Shown: positions 8,649 through 17,867 of the stretch, one piece after another
Layout: the number at the start of each line of letters is the position of its first letter
Position numbering within the stretch: the stretch's first letter is position 1
Origin: Vibrio hepatarius
GTDB lineage: Bacteria; Pseudomonadota; Gammaproteobacteria; Enterobacterales; Vibrionaceae
Length of the DNA: 64,000 bases
Assembly: GCF_018860525.1 (NCBI RefSeq)
Contig: NZ_JAHKPM010000029.1
Coordinates: forward strand, 62,001-126,000
Direction: 5' to 3'
Notes under the pieces: model-generated
Told to the model about the DNA's origin: nothing
The model's database searches: none
What the model saw: the letters and a program-made list of their open reading frames with translations, nothing else
Made by a program: the position numbers and the translations under genes

Positions 8649-10757
8649 TTATAGAGGCTTGGTAATAATAATCTTTTCTCCTCGATAGGTACCACTGATG
8701 TCCACACTTTTCACATCACCTTGTAATATATTCCAATCCAAATTAATGCTTTCGAATGGAGAAATGGTTTGGTGGGCTTCCAACGTAGTGTACTGGGGAG
8801 TCTCGCTCAGCATTTGGTACAAAGTGGTGGAACCTTCTTGCGATTTGCCCCACTTTTTAACCAATTCTTCGGTAATTAGATGAGTGGCGACCAGCAATTT
8901 TGGCCCCGAAAGATTAGCAAATTGGAAATAATCAATTTTTCCGTCACCCACTGCAATGGCTTTATCATTTTGGACAAATAGGTTCGTTATGCCAGCTGAA
9001 TCAAAATCAATTGTTCTTGATATTTGCTGTGTTTGGTTATTTAGCAAGTAGATATTTTTTGCCGTAACTGCAACGGTAAACTTACCATCGGGCGATGATT
9101 CTAAATACTTTATAACCCCTTGGCCTTGGATACTATATAAGGGTTTACTCGGTGCGCTTTTATTTACCCAAGTGATTTTGTGCTTTGTTTTATTTTCGTC
9201 TTGTAAGGCAAATACAATCAGCTGGTTGGCAGCGAAACTGGCGGTAGTAATAATGGGGTAACTATCGTCTTTCTGAAGTTTGATCATTGATGGAGAGCCA
9301 AAACTTCGATTGGTCAGTGGGATCAACTTAGCTTCTAATGTGCCAATTGTTTGGCTGTCACTATCCGCAATGAGCAGAATGTCTTGTTCATCCTTAGATA
9401 CAAGAATATTTTTTTCAGAGACTTGATCCAGTAGTGATAATTTATTTAGGTTTATTTCATCCAAAAGCCAGAGCTGGTCCTTTTTTGTATCTAAGCCATT
9501 ATCCCAACGGGCTAGAATACTACTCTGACTGTATAGGGGCTTCATCCATTCAAAGTTATCGTTGTAACAGGCGGCAGAAGAGGGCTCAATTACCACTGGC
9601 GCGGGTGGCAAGGTTGGTAACTCGCTGCCAGATGCCCCGCCGATAGTATCAATAGCCATAGCTGGTTGAATTGTGATTAGGTCAGGAGCCTCTGAAGAGC
9701 TGTCGTGGCCAGTGTTATCTTGTAGGCTGGTCAGTAAAATACCATTGCCGCCGCTTGCTTCACATGTATCGGCCTGCATAGCGTGGTTTTGAGGGTTATA
9801 AAGCTTATAGGATTGAACGCCATTTAATGCAGGTAATACTTGTTTTAACTCTCGAGAAGCATCCTTTTCAAAATATGGCAGTTTACTTGCGTTACCACCA
9901 AACTCGTCGTGTTCCTTATCATGGTCTGATTCGTGATGGTCATCGCTTCTGAGACTTGTTCTTGTTATTGAACTTGGGGCTATTGCTCCCTCTGAGGGCG
10001 CTTGCTGGTAAGTCGCTAAGCCAGCTGCTCTTTTGACTGAAGTACTCAGTTCTTTAACCGTATCTAAGTCGTCGAGATAGAGGAGTTTATTGTTGGCTGG
10101 GTTTAGTGCAATCGATTTAAGTGACTTGAGTCCATTTTCCTCCTGAGACCCATGTATAAGAACTGCTCCATCAAGGTTCAGCTGTTGTGAACTCTCTTTG
10201 TCTAAGTTTATTGAGCTAAGATCAAGTGTTTTATGCTTTATCATCACATCAAGAGCATGAGCGATTTTGACCAAAGGAGAAGCGCCACTTGGACCGCTTT
10301 GTTGTGCTTGAATAAGCGATTGAGTTAAGACTTGGCTCTCATTTTTAGGCCCGTAATTGATATCGAGTGTGTCGAAATTAACACCAGCATAATTGCCTAA
10401 TTTGGCCTGTAAGTATGCTTTGGCATTGACGACTTGCCCTTGAACCAAGGGGTTATAAAGCATTTCACTGTGTATTAAGGTTGTAAAGGGAGAAATAATA
10501 TCAAGTTCGCCGGGAGCGGTCAGAATAGTGCCACCAACATTGAGCATCTTAGGGTAACCACTGGCCAGTAATAATTTTTGTTCATATTGACTGCATTGGC
10601 CATCAAAGTTTGTATCAGCACATGCTTTTTGATTGTAGTGAGCATAGCTCGTGGTAGGCGAAGTACTGTCTGAGCTATCACTGCCGCCACATCCATAAAG
10701 CGAGATTGCTGCTGAAACAGCGATGGCAACTGCGCGAGGTGATGGTAGTTTGTTCAT
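8649..10757 (-). CDS. Large lipoprotein with calcium-binding-like N-terminus and probable β-propeller
   Basis: A 702-residue protein. ATG 10757 follows a TTG three codons upstream and starts MNKLPSPRAVAIAVSAAISL followed by a lipobox ending YGC, so it should be lipidated and exported. After a Ser/Thr linker comes a Cys-bracketed segment with DTNFDGQCSQYE, like a calcium-binding dockerin or EF-hand loop. The C-terminal half contains repeated short β-strand units of the lactonase/YncE type (for example DGKFTVAVTAKNIYLLNN), suggesting a propeller. It diverges from another lipoprotein that leads into the Tad pilus genes, with a candidate Fur box between them. A role in adhesion or pilus function is inferred from position only. 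Confidence 0.7.
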   Translation of the reverse strand: MNKLPSPRAVAIAVSAAISLYGCGGSDSSDSTSPTTSYAHYNQKACADTNFDGQCSQYEQKLLLASGYPKMLNVGGTILTAPGELDIISPFTTLIHSEMLYNPLVQGQVVNAKAYLQAKLGNYAGVNFDTLDINYGPKNESQVLTQSLIQAQQSGPSGASPLVKIAHALDVMIKHKTLDLSSINLDKESSQQLNLDGAVLIHGSQEENGLKSLKSIALNPANNKLLYLDDLDTVKELSTSVKRAAGLATYQQAPSEGAIAPSSITRTSLRSDDHHESDHDKEHDEFGGNASKLPYFEKDASRELKQVLPALNGVQSYKLYNPQNHAMQADTCEASGGNGILLTSLQDNTGHDSSSEAPDLITIQPAMAIDTIGGASGSELPTLPPAPVVIEPSSAACYNDNFEWMKPLYSQSSILARWDNGLDTKKDQLWLLDEINLNKLSLLDQVSEKNILVSKDEQDILLIADSDSQTIGTLEAKLIPLTNRSFGSPSMIKLQKDDSYPIITTASFAANQLIVFALQDENKTKHKITWVNKSAPSKPLYSIQGQGVIKYLESSPDGKFTVAVTAKNIYLLNNQTQQISRTIDFDSAGITNLFVQNDKAIAVGDGKIDYFQFANLSGPKLLVATHLITEELVKKWGKSQEGSTTLYQMLSETPQYTTLEAHQTISPFESINLDWNILQGDVKSVDISGTYRGEKIIITKPL

Positions 10758-10839
10758 TTTGATCAATTGTTTACCAATTTTGGTTTAAAGTGTTATCGTG
10801 TGCGCTTATTTAATCACTGATGCAAATAAAAGATCAAAT

Positions 10840-10858
10840 GATATTGATACTAACTATC
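10840..10858. promoter_or_regulatory. Candidate Fur box between divergent lipoprotein genes
   Basis: GATATTGATACTAACTATC matches the 19-base Fur consensus GATAATGATAATCATTATC at 15 of 19 positions. It lies inside a longer inverted repeat, AAATGATA (10836-10843) with TATCATTT (10855-10862). It sits about 60-80 bases from both start codons, suitable for controlling the minus-strand lipoprotein and the plus-strand lipoprotein plus Tad pilus genes. Confidence 0.5.
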
Positions 10859-10919
10859 ATTTGCATTACTATCTCGGCCTGATTTTGTAGGGAACACAAA
10901 GTTTTAGGAGTAATTGGTC

Positions 10920-13562
10920 GTGAAAATAGTCGCTCAAACCTTTGGAATTATGGCCTATGCGGCTTTTATTGCTGGGTGTGGAGGAGGTAATGAGTCCGAC
11001 CCTAAGCTCGACGCTACTAACCTTGCTGCTAGCACGACCGCAGATAATGTTTCTTCTAACAGTAAGCCTAAGTTCCCAGCACCAGAGAATATGGTGATTC
11101 GCTCAACATCAGACGATAACCCCATCTATGGAAATATGATTTATTGGGACTACCTTAGTGTGAGTATCTGGAACTCGCCAGTAACTTTTGATAAACCTGA
11201 GCACTATGAATATACCATTGATGGTGGAAGTACTTGGCAGATGGTGATCTCCAAGCCTCAGTTTATTGGCACGCAAGCATATGCAAAAAGTAAGGTTGGT
11301 CTACGGGTAAAGCAAGATGCTATTGAAGGTATGCCATCTCCGCCTAGTGAGACTCTTTTTGCCACCAACACCAGTCGAGGGGAGTTCGTGGCGCTGCAAT
11401 TTGTTCCTATGAAAAACATAAACCAAGTGGTGACCTTCGGGGATAAAGGCTGGGACTACACACAAGCTAAATGCGTTGCAGAGTATAAGCCAGATGGTTC
11501 TGGTGAGCCTATTTTTTGGGCCAAGAGGAGAAATTGGGGTGAAAACAATGTCCAGTTATTGAATGAGCATATTTCTCAATCAAAAGCATGCGGTATCCAC
11601 GAATGGAAACTACCAGATATTGATGAAGTTAAATCTGCTTTGCTTCTTCCAGCAGAACTAGGCAATTTTAGTGAGTTTGTAGTGTCAAAATTTGCTGGCA
11701 ATGTCGTTCATGTTGATCAAGAGCAGCTTGTGGTTGTCTACCTTGATAAGGTTTCCGATGATGAAAAAACTAAAGTACCAAGGGTAAAGGCGTTAGATAT
11801 CTGGAATACTAACTATTTGTATATCAGGTGGTCATTGCCAATTGGGATACAGTTGGTGGATAAGATTGATGGTGCTGAACTTACTCAGAAAGTTCGATTA
11901 AATGAACAAGCTGACACTATACAAGACGCTCGTGATGCCGTAGTGAATCTGCTTAGCTTGTTAGACAATGCCACAGTTGACTACGCCAGACTCAGTGCTG
12001 AAAACGACCAGCATCAAACTCTATTAAGCAGCGCCTTGGCATCATGGCAAGATATCTATTCTGGGCACCAACCCTCGATGACTTTTTTTGTTCAGCAAGC
12101 GGTCTTGGCAAAACATCGTAGCGACAGCAAAAGCCAAGAGTTCGTGTTAAAGGTGAGCAACTATGTTGGTGACTGGCGTAAATACGAGAAGAACTTTTTA
12201 GTCGTCGCAGCCTTACTCAAAGAGCTGCAAGCAGTTGATAGTCTGGCTAAGCTCCAGCAGCAAAATGCTATTATTGCCAGTAGCATAGCAGCACTGGATG
12301 CGACACAGGACGGTAAAAACCAGCAGATTGGCGCAAATCGTCTTCACAAGGTTTTGTTTACCTCCCAGCAATTAAGGGCTGAGCTAACGGCTTGGCTTGA
12401 GAGTCTACCAAACTTAAAAAGTAATAGTGCCTTGGCGTTGATAGATAAATACGATTTGTTAAGTCACTACGATAAGGAAAAGATAGAGCAGCTTATTACT
12501 GAGGCACGAGAAAAGGCACAAAATTCAGGGGAAGTTGTCTCGCAACATGAAGCCATGATTGTTGATGCAGCCGGTAAACAGTATGCCAAGTTGGACAAAG
12601 AAGGGCTGTATTTAGCCAAAGATGCTACTTATGAGCAAGGCTGGCGCTGCGTCTTAGAGCTTGGTTCGGGCGATAGAAGAAGAATCTGGATGCTTCAGCC
12701 CACAGTTGAAGCAAACACACTCGAGTATTTGGCTTATCAAGGCAGCCATGATGAAAGTAACAATGTGTTAGGCCCCAAAGGGTATGTTTCAAAAGTCAAT
12801 CAAGAGGCACCTTGCGGGATCAGTGATTGGAAAGTACCTAATATTCTCCAGCTACAAAGCTTGGCCTCTGGGTATGTTAAACCCTCCGGGTATTTAAGTG
12901 ATAAAGGCCTTAGCATCGACACCAATGTATTTGTTAATCATCCGTACAATCAGCCAGTTTATTATTGGTCTTCTAAGCCAGAAAAAGAGGGTAAACAAAC
13001 GGCTTACTCCTATGCATCAATAAATGACAATGACAATAACAAATACAATGACAGTGACAAAGAGGTGTCCAAGCCCCTACTAACCAATAATATGGCGGCT
13101 CTAGTGCGTCTTGTGAGTGAAAACACTTTACCTAATCAATGGCAATATTTAGATGTAAGTGGCGGGTTGGTGGAAAACCGCGTAGAGGCAAGCTGCGCAA
13201 AAAACCTTGTGACAGGTCATATTTGGCAGTTGTTTGATGATAACGACAATAGTAAGAGATTAGTTTCTCAAAGCGAGATCATGGATCGTTTAAACAGCCA
13301 GAATTCAAACCAAGTGTGTGGAGCTTCGAATTGGCGTTTACAGGGTATTAGTGAGCTAACTAGCCTATTACCGATAGATAGAGATGTATTTATTAATAGC
13401 GAAGTCGTGGATCCGAACCTCATGCCTCCGAGGATGTTAGAGACATATTTTATCTCTATTACATCTACGTCGGATAATAGCTTTAGCCATATGAATTTGA
13501 AAGATCGCCAATTCGGTCTTGATAGTAACAAATACCTATACCGTTTTATCGCAACACCTTAA
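10920..13562 (+). CDS. Lipoprotein with three DUF1566 (Lcl C-terminal) domains, upstream of Tad pilus genes
   Basis: 880-residue exported lipoprotein. The start is GTG 10920 with AGGAG nine bases upstream; a TTG two codons earlier would be too close. The signal peptide ends in the lipobox FIAGC followed by GGG. Three Cys-containing modules have the DUF1566/Lcl pattern ACGIHEWKLPDIDEV, PCGISDWKVPNILQL and VCGASNWRLQGISEL, at roughly 200-245, 600-660 and 790-840. A helical, probably coiled-coil segment (~300-540) separates the first two. DUF1566 modules occur in cell-surface adhesin-like proteins. It ends only 39 bases before the flp pilin, so it is probably the first gene of the pilus operon and may act as a surface or pilus-associated adhesin. 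Confidence 0.75.
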   Translation: MKIVAQTFGIMAYAAFIAGCGGGNESDPKLDATNLAASTTADNVSSNSKPKFPAPENMVIRSTSDDNPIYGNMIYWDYLSVSIWNSPVTFDKPEHYEYTIDGGSTWQMVISKPQFIGTQAYAKSKVGLRVKQDAIEGMPSPPSETLFATNTSRGEFVALQFVPMKNINQVVTFGDKGWDYTQAKCVAEYKPDGSGEPIFWAKRRNWGENNVQLLNEHISQSKACGIHEWKLPDIDEVKSALLLPAELGNFSEFVVSKFAGNVVHVDQEQLVVVYLDKVSDDEKTKVPRVKALDIWNTNYLYIRWSLPIGIQLVDKIDGAELTQKVRLNEQADTIQDARDAVVNLLSLLDNATVDYARLSAENDQHQTLLSSALASWQDIYSGHQPSMTFFVQQAVLAKHRSDSKSQEFVLKVSNYVGDWRKYEKNFLVVAALLKELQAVDSLAKLQQQNAIIASSIAALDATQDGKNQQIGANRLHKVLFTSQQLRAELTAWLESLPNLKSNSALALIDKYDLLSHYDKEKIEQLITEAREKAQNSGEVVSQHEAMIVDAAGKQYAKLDKEGLYLAKDATYEQGWRCVLELGSGDRRRIWMLQPTVEANTLEYLAYQGSHDESNNVLGPKGYVSKVNQEAPCGISDWKVPNILQLQSLASGYVKPSGYLSDKGLSIDTNVFVNHPYNQPVYYWSSKPEKEGKQTAYSYASINDNDNNKYNDSDKEVSKPLLTNNMAALVRLVSENTLPNQWQYLDVSGGLVENRVEASCAKNLVTGHIWQLFDDNDNSKRLVSQSEIMDRLNSQNSNQVCGASNWRLQGISELTSLLPIDRDVFINSEVVDPNLMPPRMLETYFISITSTSDNSFSHMNLKDRQFGLDSNKYLYRFIATP

Positions 13563-13601
13563 GTCTAAATGAGACTGAACAGCATTTTCAGGAGTTTATT
13601 A

Positions 13602-13784
13602 ATGTTACGTAATACAAAGCAATGTGGGGCAGCTGCGATTGAATACGCTATTTTAGCCGCGGCCATGTCTGTGGTGCTGCTGTCATTTGTAGGTGGCAGT
13701 GATGGCAAGCTAACCCGCGCAATTGTTGGCGCCTATGACACTGTGATTGAGTCACTTGAACAGACTCAAGACTCAGGCAATTAA
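13602..13784 (+). CDS. flp: Flp/Fap-type major pilin
   Basis: Type IVb pilin of 60 residues. The processing site is G|AAAIEYAIL: Gly, then the hydrophobic segment with Glu at +5 and Tyr at +6, the Flp signature. The rest of the segment (AAAMSVVLLSFVG) is the membrane and assembly helix. ATG 13602 is chosen because AGGAG precedes it by 7 bases; an in-frame ATG 11 codons upstream has no ribosome-binding site and would lengthen the leader. A prepilin peptidase (TadV/CpaA) must cleave it, but none is encoded in this window. It is the first gene of the contiguous Tad locus. Confidence 0.92.
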   Translation: MLRNTKQCGAAAIEYAILAAAMSVVLLSFVGGSDGKLTRAIVGAYDTVIESLEQTQDSGN

Positions 13785-13805
13785 AAAGACAAACAAGGAC
13801 AAGTC

Positions 13806-14645
13806 ATGACAGCGAAGCGATTGATGTTGGTGTCTATCTTATTGTCAGGGATAGGCATAGGATTGCTACTTTTGAATTCACCCACGCCTGAGTCACCGGA
13901 AGCAAACCAAGCTGCAGCGGTGTTTAAGCGAGTTCTAGTTTCAAATCAAAATATTGGAGTAGGCGGCGTGTATAGCGCCACCATGTTTCGTTGGCAGGAT
14001 ATGCCACAAAAAGAGTTGGATGATTATCTAGATTATATTACAGAAGATGAGATTGAGTCTGCTCACCTTTCTGCTGGGGTTGCGCATATTGCGATTGAGA
14101 AAGGTCAGGTGATAAGTTCTGCGGACTTAACCCCACCGCGCGGCGGTGTCTCGCTTGCTCTCAAAGTTAGGTCAGGTTATCGAGCCATATCAGTACCTGT
14201 TGATCAAGTAACAGCCAACTCAGGCTTTGTTCAACCGGGAGATAAAGTTGACGTGTTACTGTTGGCGTCAAAGCTCAGTGAACTAAAAAAGTATGACAAT
14301 CAAGTTGAAGGCTTATATGTCAGCACTATTGCGCATAATGTACGTATCCTTGCTTTCAATAACTTGTCATCATCGGAAGGGTTTCAAGAACAACGTCGAG
14401 ATTACGGAGCTAAGATACCCGATAATAGTTCTGTATCGCTTGAAGTCTCTCCAGAACAAGCGACACAGATTGTCCTCGCCAATCAACTTGGCCGCTTGAC
14501 TTTGTCTTTACGTGGTGCTGGAGAGATTGATGTTATCGACTCTATAAATCCTATGATTACTTCTACGCAGCTCAACTCGCAGAGCAAATTGATAGCCCCT
14601 GATGTGGACTTGATTCAGCTACGCCCTAATAGCAAAAATAACTAA
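13806..14645 (+). CDS. cpaB: Flp pilus assembly protein CpaB/RcpC
   Basis: 279-residue periplasmic assembly factor with one N-terminal membrane anchor (LMLVSILLSGIGIGLLLLN). An SAF-like β-clip domain follows, around RVLVSNQNIGVGGVYSATMF and GYRAISVPVDQVTANSGFVQPGDKVDVLL, the core CpaB motif. The C-terminal part SVSLEVSPEQATQIVLANQ is also typical of the family. RcpC/CpaB works with the secretin in the outer part of the Tad apparatus. It lies 21 bases behind flp and 18 bases before the secretin gene. Confidence 0.9.
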   Translation: MTAKRLMLVSILLSGIGIGLLLLNSPTPESPEANQAAAVFKRVLVSNQNIGVGGVYSATMFRWQDMPQKELDDYLDYITEDEIESAHLSAGVAHIAIEKGQVISSADLTPPRGGVSLALKVRSGYRAISVPVDQVTANSGFVQPGDKVDVLLLASKLSELKKYDNQVEGLYVSTIAHNVRILAFNNLSSSEGFQEQRRDYGAKIPDNSSVSLEVSPEQATQIVLANQLGRLTLSLRGAGEIDVIDSINPMITSTQLNSQSKLIAPDVDLIQLRPNSKNN

Positions 14646-14663
14646 CAATTTCAGGAACAACCA

Positions 14664-16067
14664 ATGACTACATTATTGCGCTGGTGGAGCTTGTTATTGC
14701 TTCCTAGCTTGTTTTTTACACTACCATCATGGGCGGCTGAGCTTGAAGTGAATATTAATGAAGCGCAAATGGTTCGTTTGTCGCAAAAGGCAAAATCGAT
14801 TTTCATTTCTAACACGCATATTGCTGATTATCAGCCAATGACAAATACCAAATTAATGGTCTTTGGTAAGCAGGCTGGCACAGCGACAATCACCATTTTG
14901 AATGATAAAGAGCAGGTGATTTACACCAAAAAGATTCGCGTTGTTCATGCTACTCAGGAGCTAGATAACTTGATTGAAGCTCAGTTTCCTGAGGCATCAG
15001 TGAAAACCGAATCTCTGGGTGGCAAATTATGGCTTAAAGGCTCAGTACCAAGTCCTGCTATGGCACATAGCATAGTTAATGTGGCTAAAGGGTATCTCTC
15101 GCCGATCGTCGCTCAGCAAGGCTCTAACGATACTGATTCATCTCAATCCAGCGATTCTTCAGCTGAGCAAACGCAGTCAAGTTCAGATAATGATGAGTTG
15201 ATTAACCAGTTGCTGATCACTATGCCAACTCAGGTCAATATACGTGTCCGCATCGCTGAAGTATCCCGTAATGTTTCAAACACACTGGGTATTAAGTGGG
15301 GATCACTGATGGGGGAAGGTAGTAGCGCCGAGAATGTGATTGGCAGCTTTATGTATAACAAGCCATCAGGTGTAAGTAGCTGGACTAAACCTAACTTCAG
15401 TGCTTTGGTCGATGCTTTGGCGTCTACTGGCGATATGTCCATTTTAGCAGAGCCCAATTTATCAGCGGTTTCAGGCGAAGAGGCGAGCTTTCTTGTTGGT
15501 GGAGAGGTACCGATTCCGCTGATTCAGGGAGATACTGCTCGGGTCGAATATCGTCCTTTCGGTGTCAATCTTAACTTTAAGCCTGTGATACTTGGTCCGG
15601 ATCGAATTAGTTTGAAAGTAGAGCCAGAAGTGAGCAGTGTTTCGGTGGAAAATCAGGCAGTGTTTAATGGCAATGTGCTGCCTTCTTTCACCTCTCGCAG
15701 AGCCTCGACCACTATAGAACTTGCTAGTGGCCAGAGTTTTGCTCTCGGTGGGTTACTACAAAGCAGTGAAATCAGTCAATTGCAAAAGGTTCCAGGAGTG
15801 GGAGATATTCCAATCCTAGGCGCTTTATTTCGTTCTAATCAATATCAGCGTCGAGAAACTGAGCTGATCATTATCGCAACGGCTTATCTGGTTGAGCCTT
15901 CACGTAGCGATAATTTTACTTTGCCTACTGATACCCTGATTCCCCAGAGTGATTTGGAGAGATTACTGGCATTGCCGAATAAAAAGAATACTGCAATAGA
16001 AGGTAATGCCACTTTTACCGACAACCGCAAACCACGTTTATTGGGTGATAACGGATTCTATTACTGA
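14664..16067 (+). CDS. cpaC: Flp pilus outer-membrane secretin CpaC/RcpA
   Basis: 467-residue secretin. A signal peptide ending SWAA precedes a BON/pilus-type N-domain containing SKSIFISN-like and DYQPMTNTKLMVFGKQAGTA sequence. A Ser/Gln-rich linker (~155-180) leads to the secretin β-barrel region, recognisable by ILAEPNLSAVSGEEASFLVG, VPIPL and the late ALGGLLQSSE with VPGVGDIPILGALF. It forms the outer-membrane channel for the Flp fibre. It is shorter than general-secretion secretins but normal for CpaC. It is part of the continuous Tad operon. Confidence 0.92.
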   Translation: MTTLLRWWSLLLLPSLFFTLPSWAAELEVNINEAQMVRLSQKAKSIFISNTHIADYQPMTNTKLMVFGKQAGTATITILNDKEQVIYTKKIRVVHATQELDNLIEAQFPEASVKTESLGGKLWLKGSVPSPAMAHSIVNVAKGYLSPIVAQQGSNDTDSSQSSDSSAEQTQSSSDNDELINQLLITMPTQVNIRVRIAEVSRNVSNTLGIKWGSLMGEGSSAENVIGSFMYNKPSGVSSWTKPNFSALVDALASTGDMSILAEPNLSAVSGEEASFLVGGEVPIPLIQGDTARVEYRPFGVNLNFKPVILGPDRISLKVEPEVSSVSVENQAVFNGNVLPSFTSRRASTTIELASGQSFALGGLLQSSEISQLQKVPGVGDIPILGALFRSNQYQRRETELIIIATAYLVEPSRSDNFTLPTDTLIPQSDLERLLALPNKKNTAIEGNATFTDNRKPRLLGDNGFYY

Positions 16068-16074
16068 GGTGTGT

Positions 16075-16704
16075 ATGAAACCAAACTTGTTTGTTTTGCC
16101 TGTTCTGCTGATATTGATAACTGGTTGTGTACATGACCCTATTGCTAAGCAGCCTGCTATCGATGTGGTCACAGTGACTAATAAACTAACTCTCACGTTA
16201 GATAAACATAAATTATCAGACGATCAAGTGTTAGAAGTAGAAGATTTTATTGCCAAGCGCGGTAACTCTTATGCTTTGCGCGTCAAGCTAGTCAGCTATT
16301 CTGCTAAAGGTAACGGCCAGCTTGAAAAGCTGTATCAGCTGCTATTAACACAGGGAATAGCAAAGCATCAAATAGTGACAGAGTTTTCTAGTCTATCTCA
16401 ACAAGGTGACGTACAAGTTATTGTGGAGTCATTTCGCGCTAAAGTTTCAAACTGTGGGTCTAGCAAGCTGCCACCAGTGGCATTCAATCAATATCAATCT
16501 CACCAAGCTTATGGATGCAGCAATGCCGCAGCACTTGCACAAATGGTCGCTAACCCGAAAGACTTAATTGTCGGTGAGCGTTTGGGGCCTGCCAATGGAG
16601 AAAAAGCGGTAGCTTCACTTGATGCGTATATTAGCCCTGTATCTCACAGTGGCAGTAGTCAAAACTCAGTTTCTAACTCCAATATCACAGCAGGTAACGA
16701 ATGA
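16075..16704 (+). CDS. cpaD: Flp pilus assembly lipoprotein CpaD-like
   Basis: 209-residue predicted lipoprotein. ATG 16075 directly follows the secretin stop (16065-16067), with GAGGT between them; an in-frame ATG further upstream lies inside the secretin gene and lacks support. The signal peptide ends in LITGC. The C-terminal half has the CpaD pattern: a Cys, YGCSNAAALAQMVANPKDLI and a conserved GPANGEKAVASLDAY. CpaD family proteins are outer-membrane or periplasmic components of the Tad secretion machine. The stop overlaps the start of the next gene. Confidence 0.85.
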   Translation: MKPNLFVLPVLLILITGCVHDPIAKQPAIDVVTVTNKLTLTLDKHKLSDDQVLEVEDFIAKRGNSYALRVKLVSYSAKGNGQLEKLYQLLLTQGIAKHQIVTEFSSLSQQGDVQVIVESFRAKVSNCGSSKLPPVAFNQYQSHQAYGCSNAAALAQMVANPKDLIVGERLGPANGEKAVASLDAYISPVSHSGSSQNSVSNSNITAGNE

Positions 16705-17867
16705 TGAAAGTTGACAACCTTTCTGTATTAGTCGCCGCATCTCCTTTAATCGATGCCTACTATTTAAATTTAGCGTTTGCTGAACAAGGGATCACCCAAC
16801 TGATTCAGGTACCTTTGGAACGAGAGCAGATTATTAAAATAGCGCTATCGGATGGGCATAAGGTGGTGGTGTTAGATGTGATGGGTATGCCGCTTGAACA
16901 GGCACATGACTGGATCAGCGACATTAGCAGTCGTACAGGGTGTAAAGTTGTCGCTATCGGTGATGATGAGACAATACCATACTACCGCAGCGCCCGCGAT
17001 GCAGGTGCGATTGAATATTTAGTTAATCCGATATCTCAACAAGCTTTTGCTTCAGTCGACTTCCATAGCCAGGTACAAGCCCAATTAAGTGGTCGGCGTG
17101 TGTCTGTGGTAGGGAGTAAAGGAGGAGTTGGAACATCGACGATTGTAGCCAGTTTGGCTTGGACATTAAGCCATCGACAGCACTCAGTGACTGTTGCCGA
17201 TCTTGATTTCTCAGCGGGGGATCTTGATTTACATTTTGATGTTCAGAGTAACACAGCATTGGTTGAAATGTTGCAATACCCAGAACGCCTTGAGCCCGTT
17301 GTTTTTGAGCGTAGCAGTATTAGTGTTGCTGCTAATCTTTCTCTATTAACTGGCTACCTACCTTTAGACAGCGATCCATTTTGGCCTGAGAAACGCGCGC
17401 TTGAGTATCTTAGCAAGTTTTGCTTACAGCAAGCAGATAGTCTGATTTTTGATATTCCATCATTCTCACTTAGAGATCAGGTGGGAATGAGCGCTCTAAA
17501 GAGTTCTGATGTGCGCATTGTGGTAGTTGAACCTAGCTTGGCATCGATCCGTAATGCCGGTCAGATTTTAAGTTTGCTTTCCAAAGGGGCACAGACTGAT
17601 CCTACCAAGACTAACTTATTGGTAGTGAATCATACTAAATCTGATAAAGCTTCTTTACTGGCGCTAAACGATATTCATCGGGCTTTGGGCGCTGAAATTG
17701 ATGTTTCAATCCCATTTGCCCCTCTTCATTTCTTAAACAAAAGCGCACTTGGACAGTCTGCGATAAAAGGGAACCGTAAAGTCAGTCACGCCTTCTCTTT
17801 ATTAGCCGACAAAGTCACTGGTATCAATAGACAGAGCTCATTTCACTTCTGGAAGAGGGGAGCTTGA
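16701..17867 (+). CDS. tadZ: Tad pilus localisation ATPase TadZ/CpaE
   Basis: 388-residue cytoplasmic ParA/MinD-related protein. The N-terminal ~120 residues form an atypical receiver (VVLDVMGMPLEQAHDW; phosphorylation pocket incomplete). The ATPase begins with the deviant Walker A VGSKGGVGTSTIVASLA, then VADLDFSAGDLDLHFD and a Walker B-like DSLIFDIPSF. TadZ/CpaE places the pilus machine at the cell pole. It overlaps cpaD by 4 bases (ATGA) and runs into tadA. Confidence 0.9.
   Translation: MMKVDNLSVLVAASPLIDAYYLNLAFAEQGITQLIQVPLEREQIIKIALSDGHKVVVLDVMGMPLEQAHDWISDISSRTGCKVVAIGDDETIPYYRSARDAGAIEYLVNPISQQAFASVDFHSQVQAQLSGRRVSVVGSKGGVGTSTIVASLAWTLSHRQHSVTVADLDFSAGDLDLHFDVQSNTALVEMLQYPERLEPVVFERSSISVAANLSLLTGYLPLDSDPFWPEKRALEYLSKFCLQQADSLIFDIPSFSLRDQVGMSALKSSDVRIVVVEPSLASIRNAGQILSLLSKGAQTDPTKTNLLVVNHTKSDKASLLALNDIHRALGAEIDVSIPFAPLHFLNKSALGQSAIKGNRKVSHAFSLLADKVTGINRQSSFHFWKRGA

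Noticed and set aside
16006..16074. Extended start of the CpaD-like gene inside the secretin gene
   Set aside because: The lipoprotein signal begins at ATG 16075, which has its own GAGGT site right after the secretin stop.
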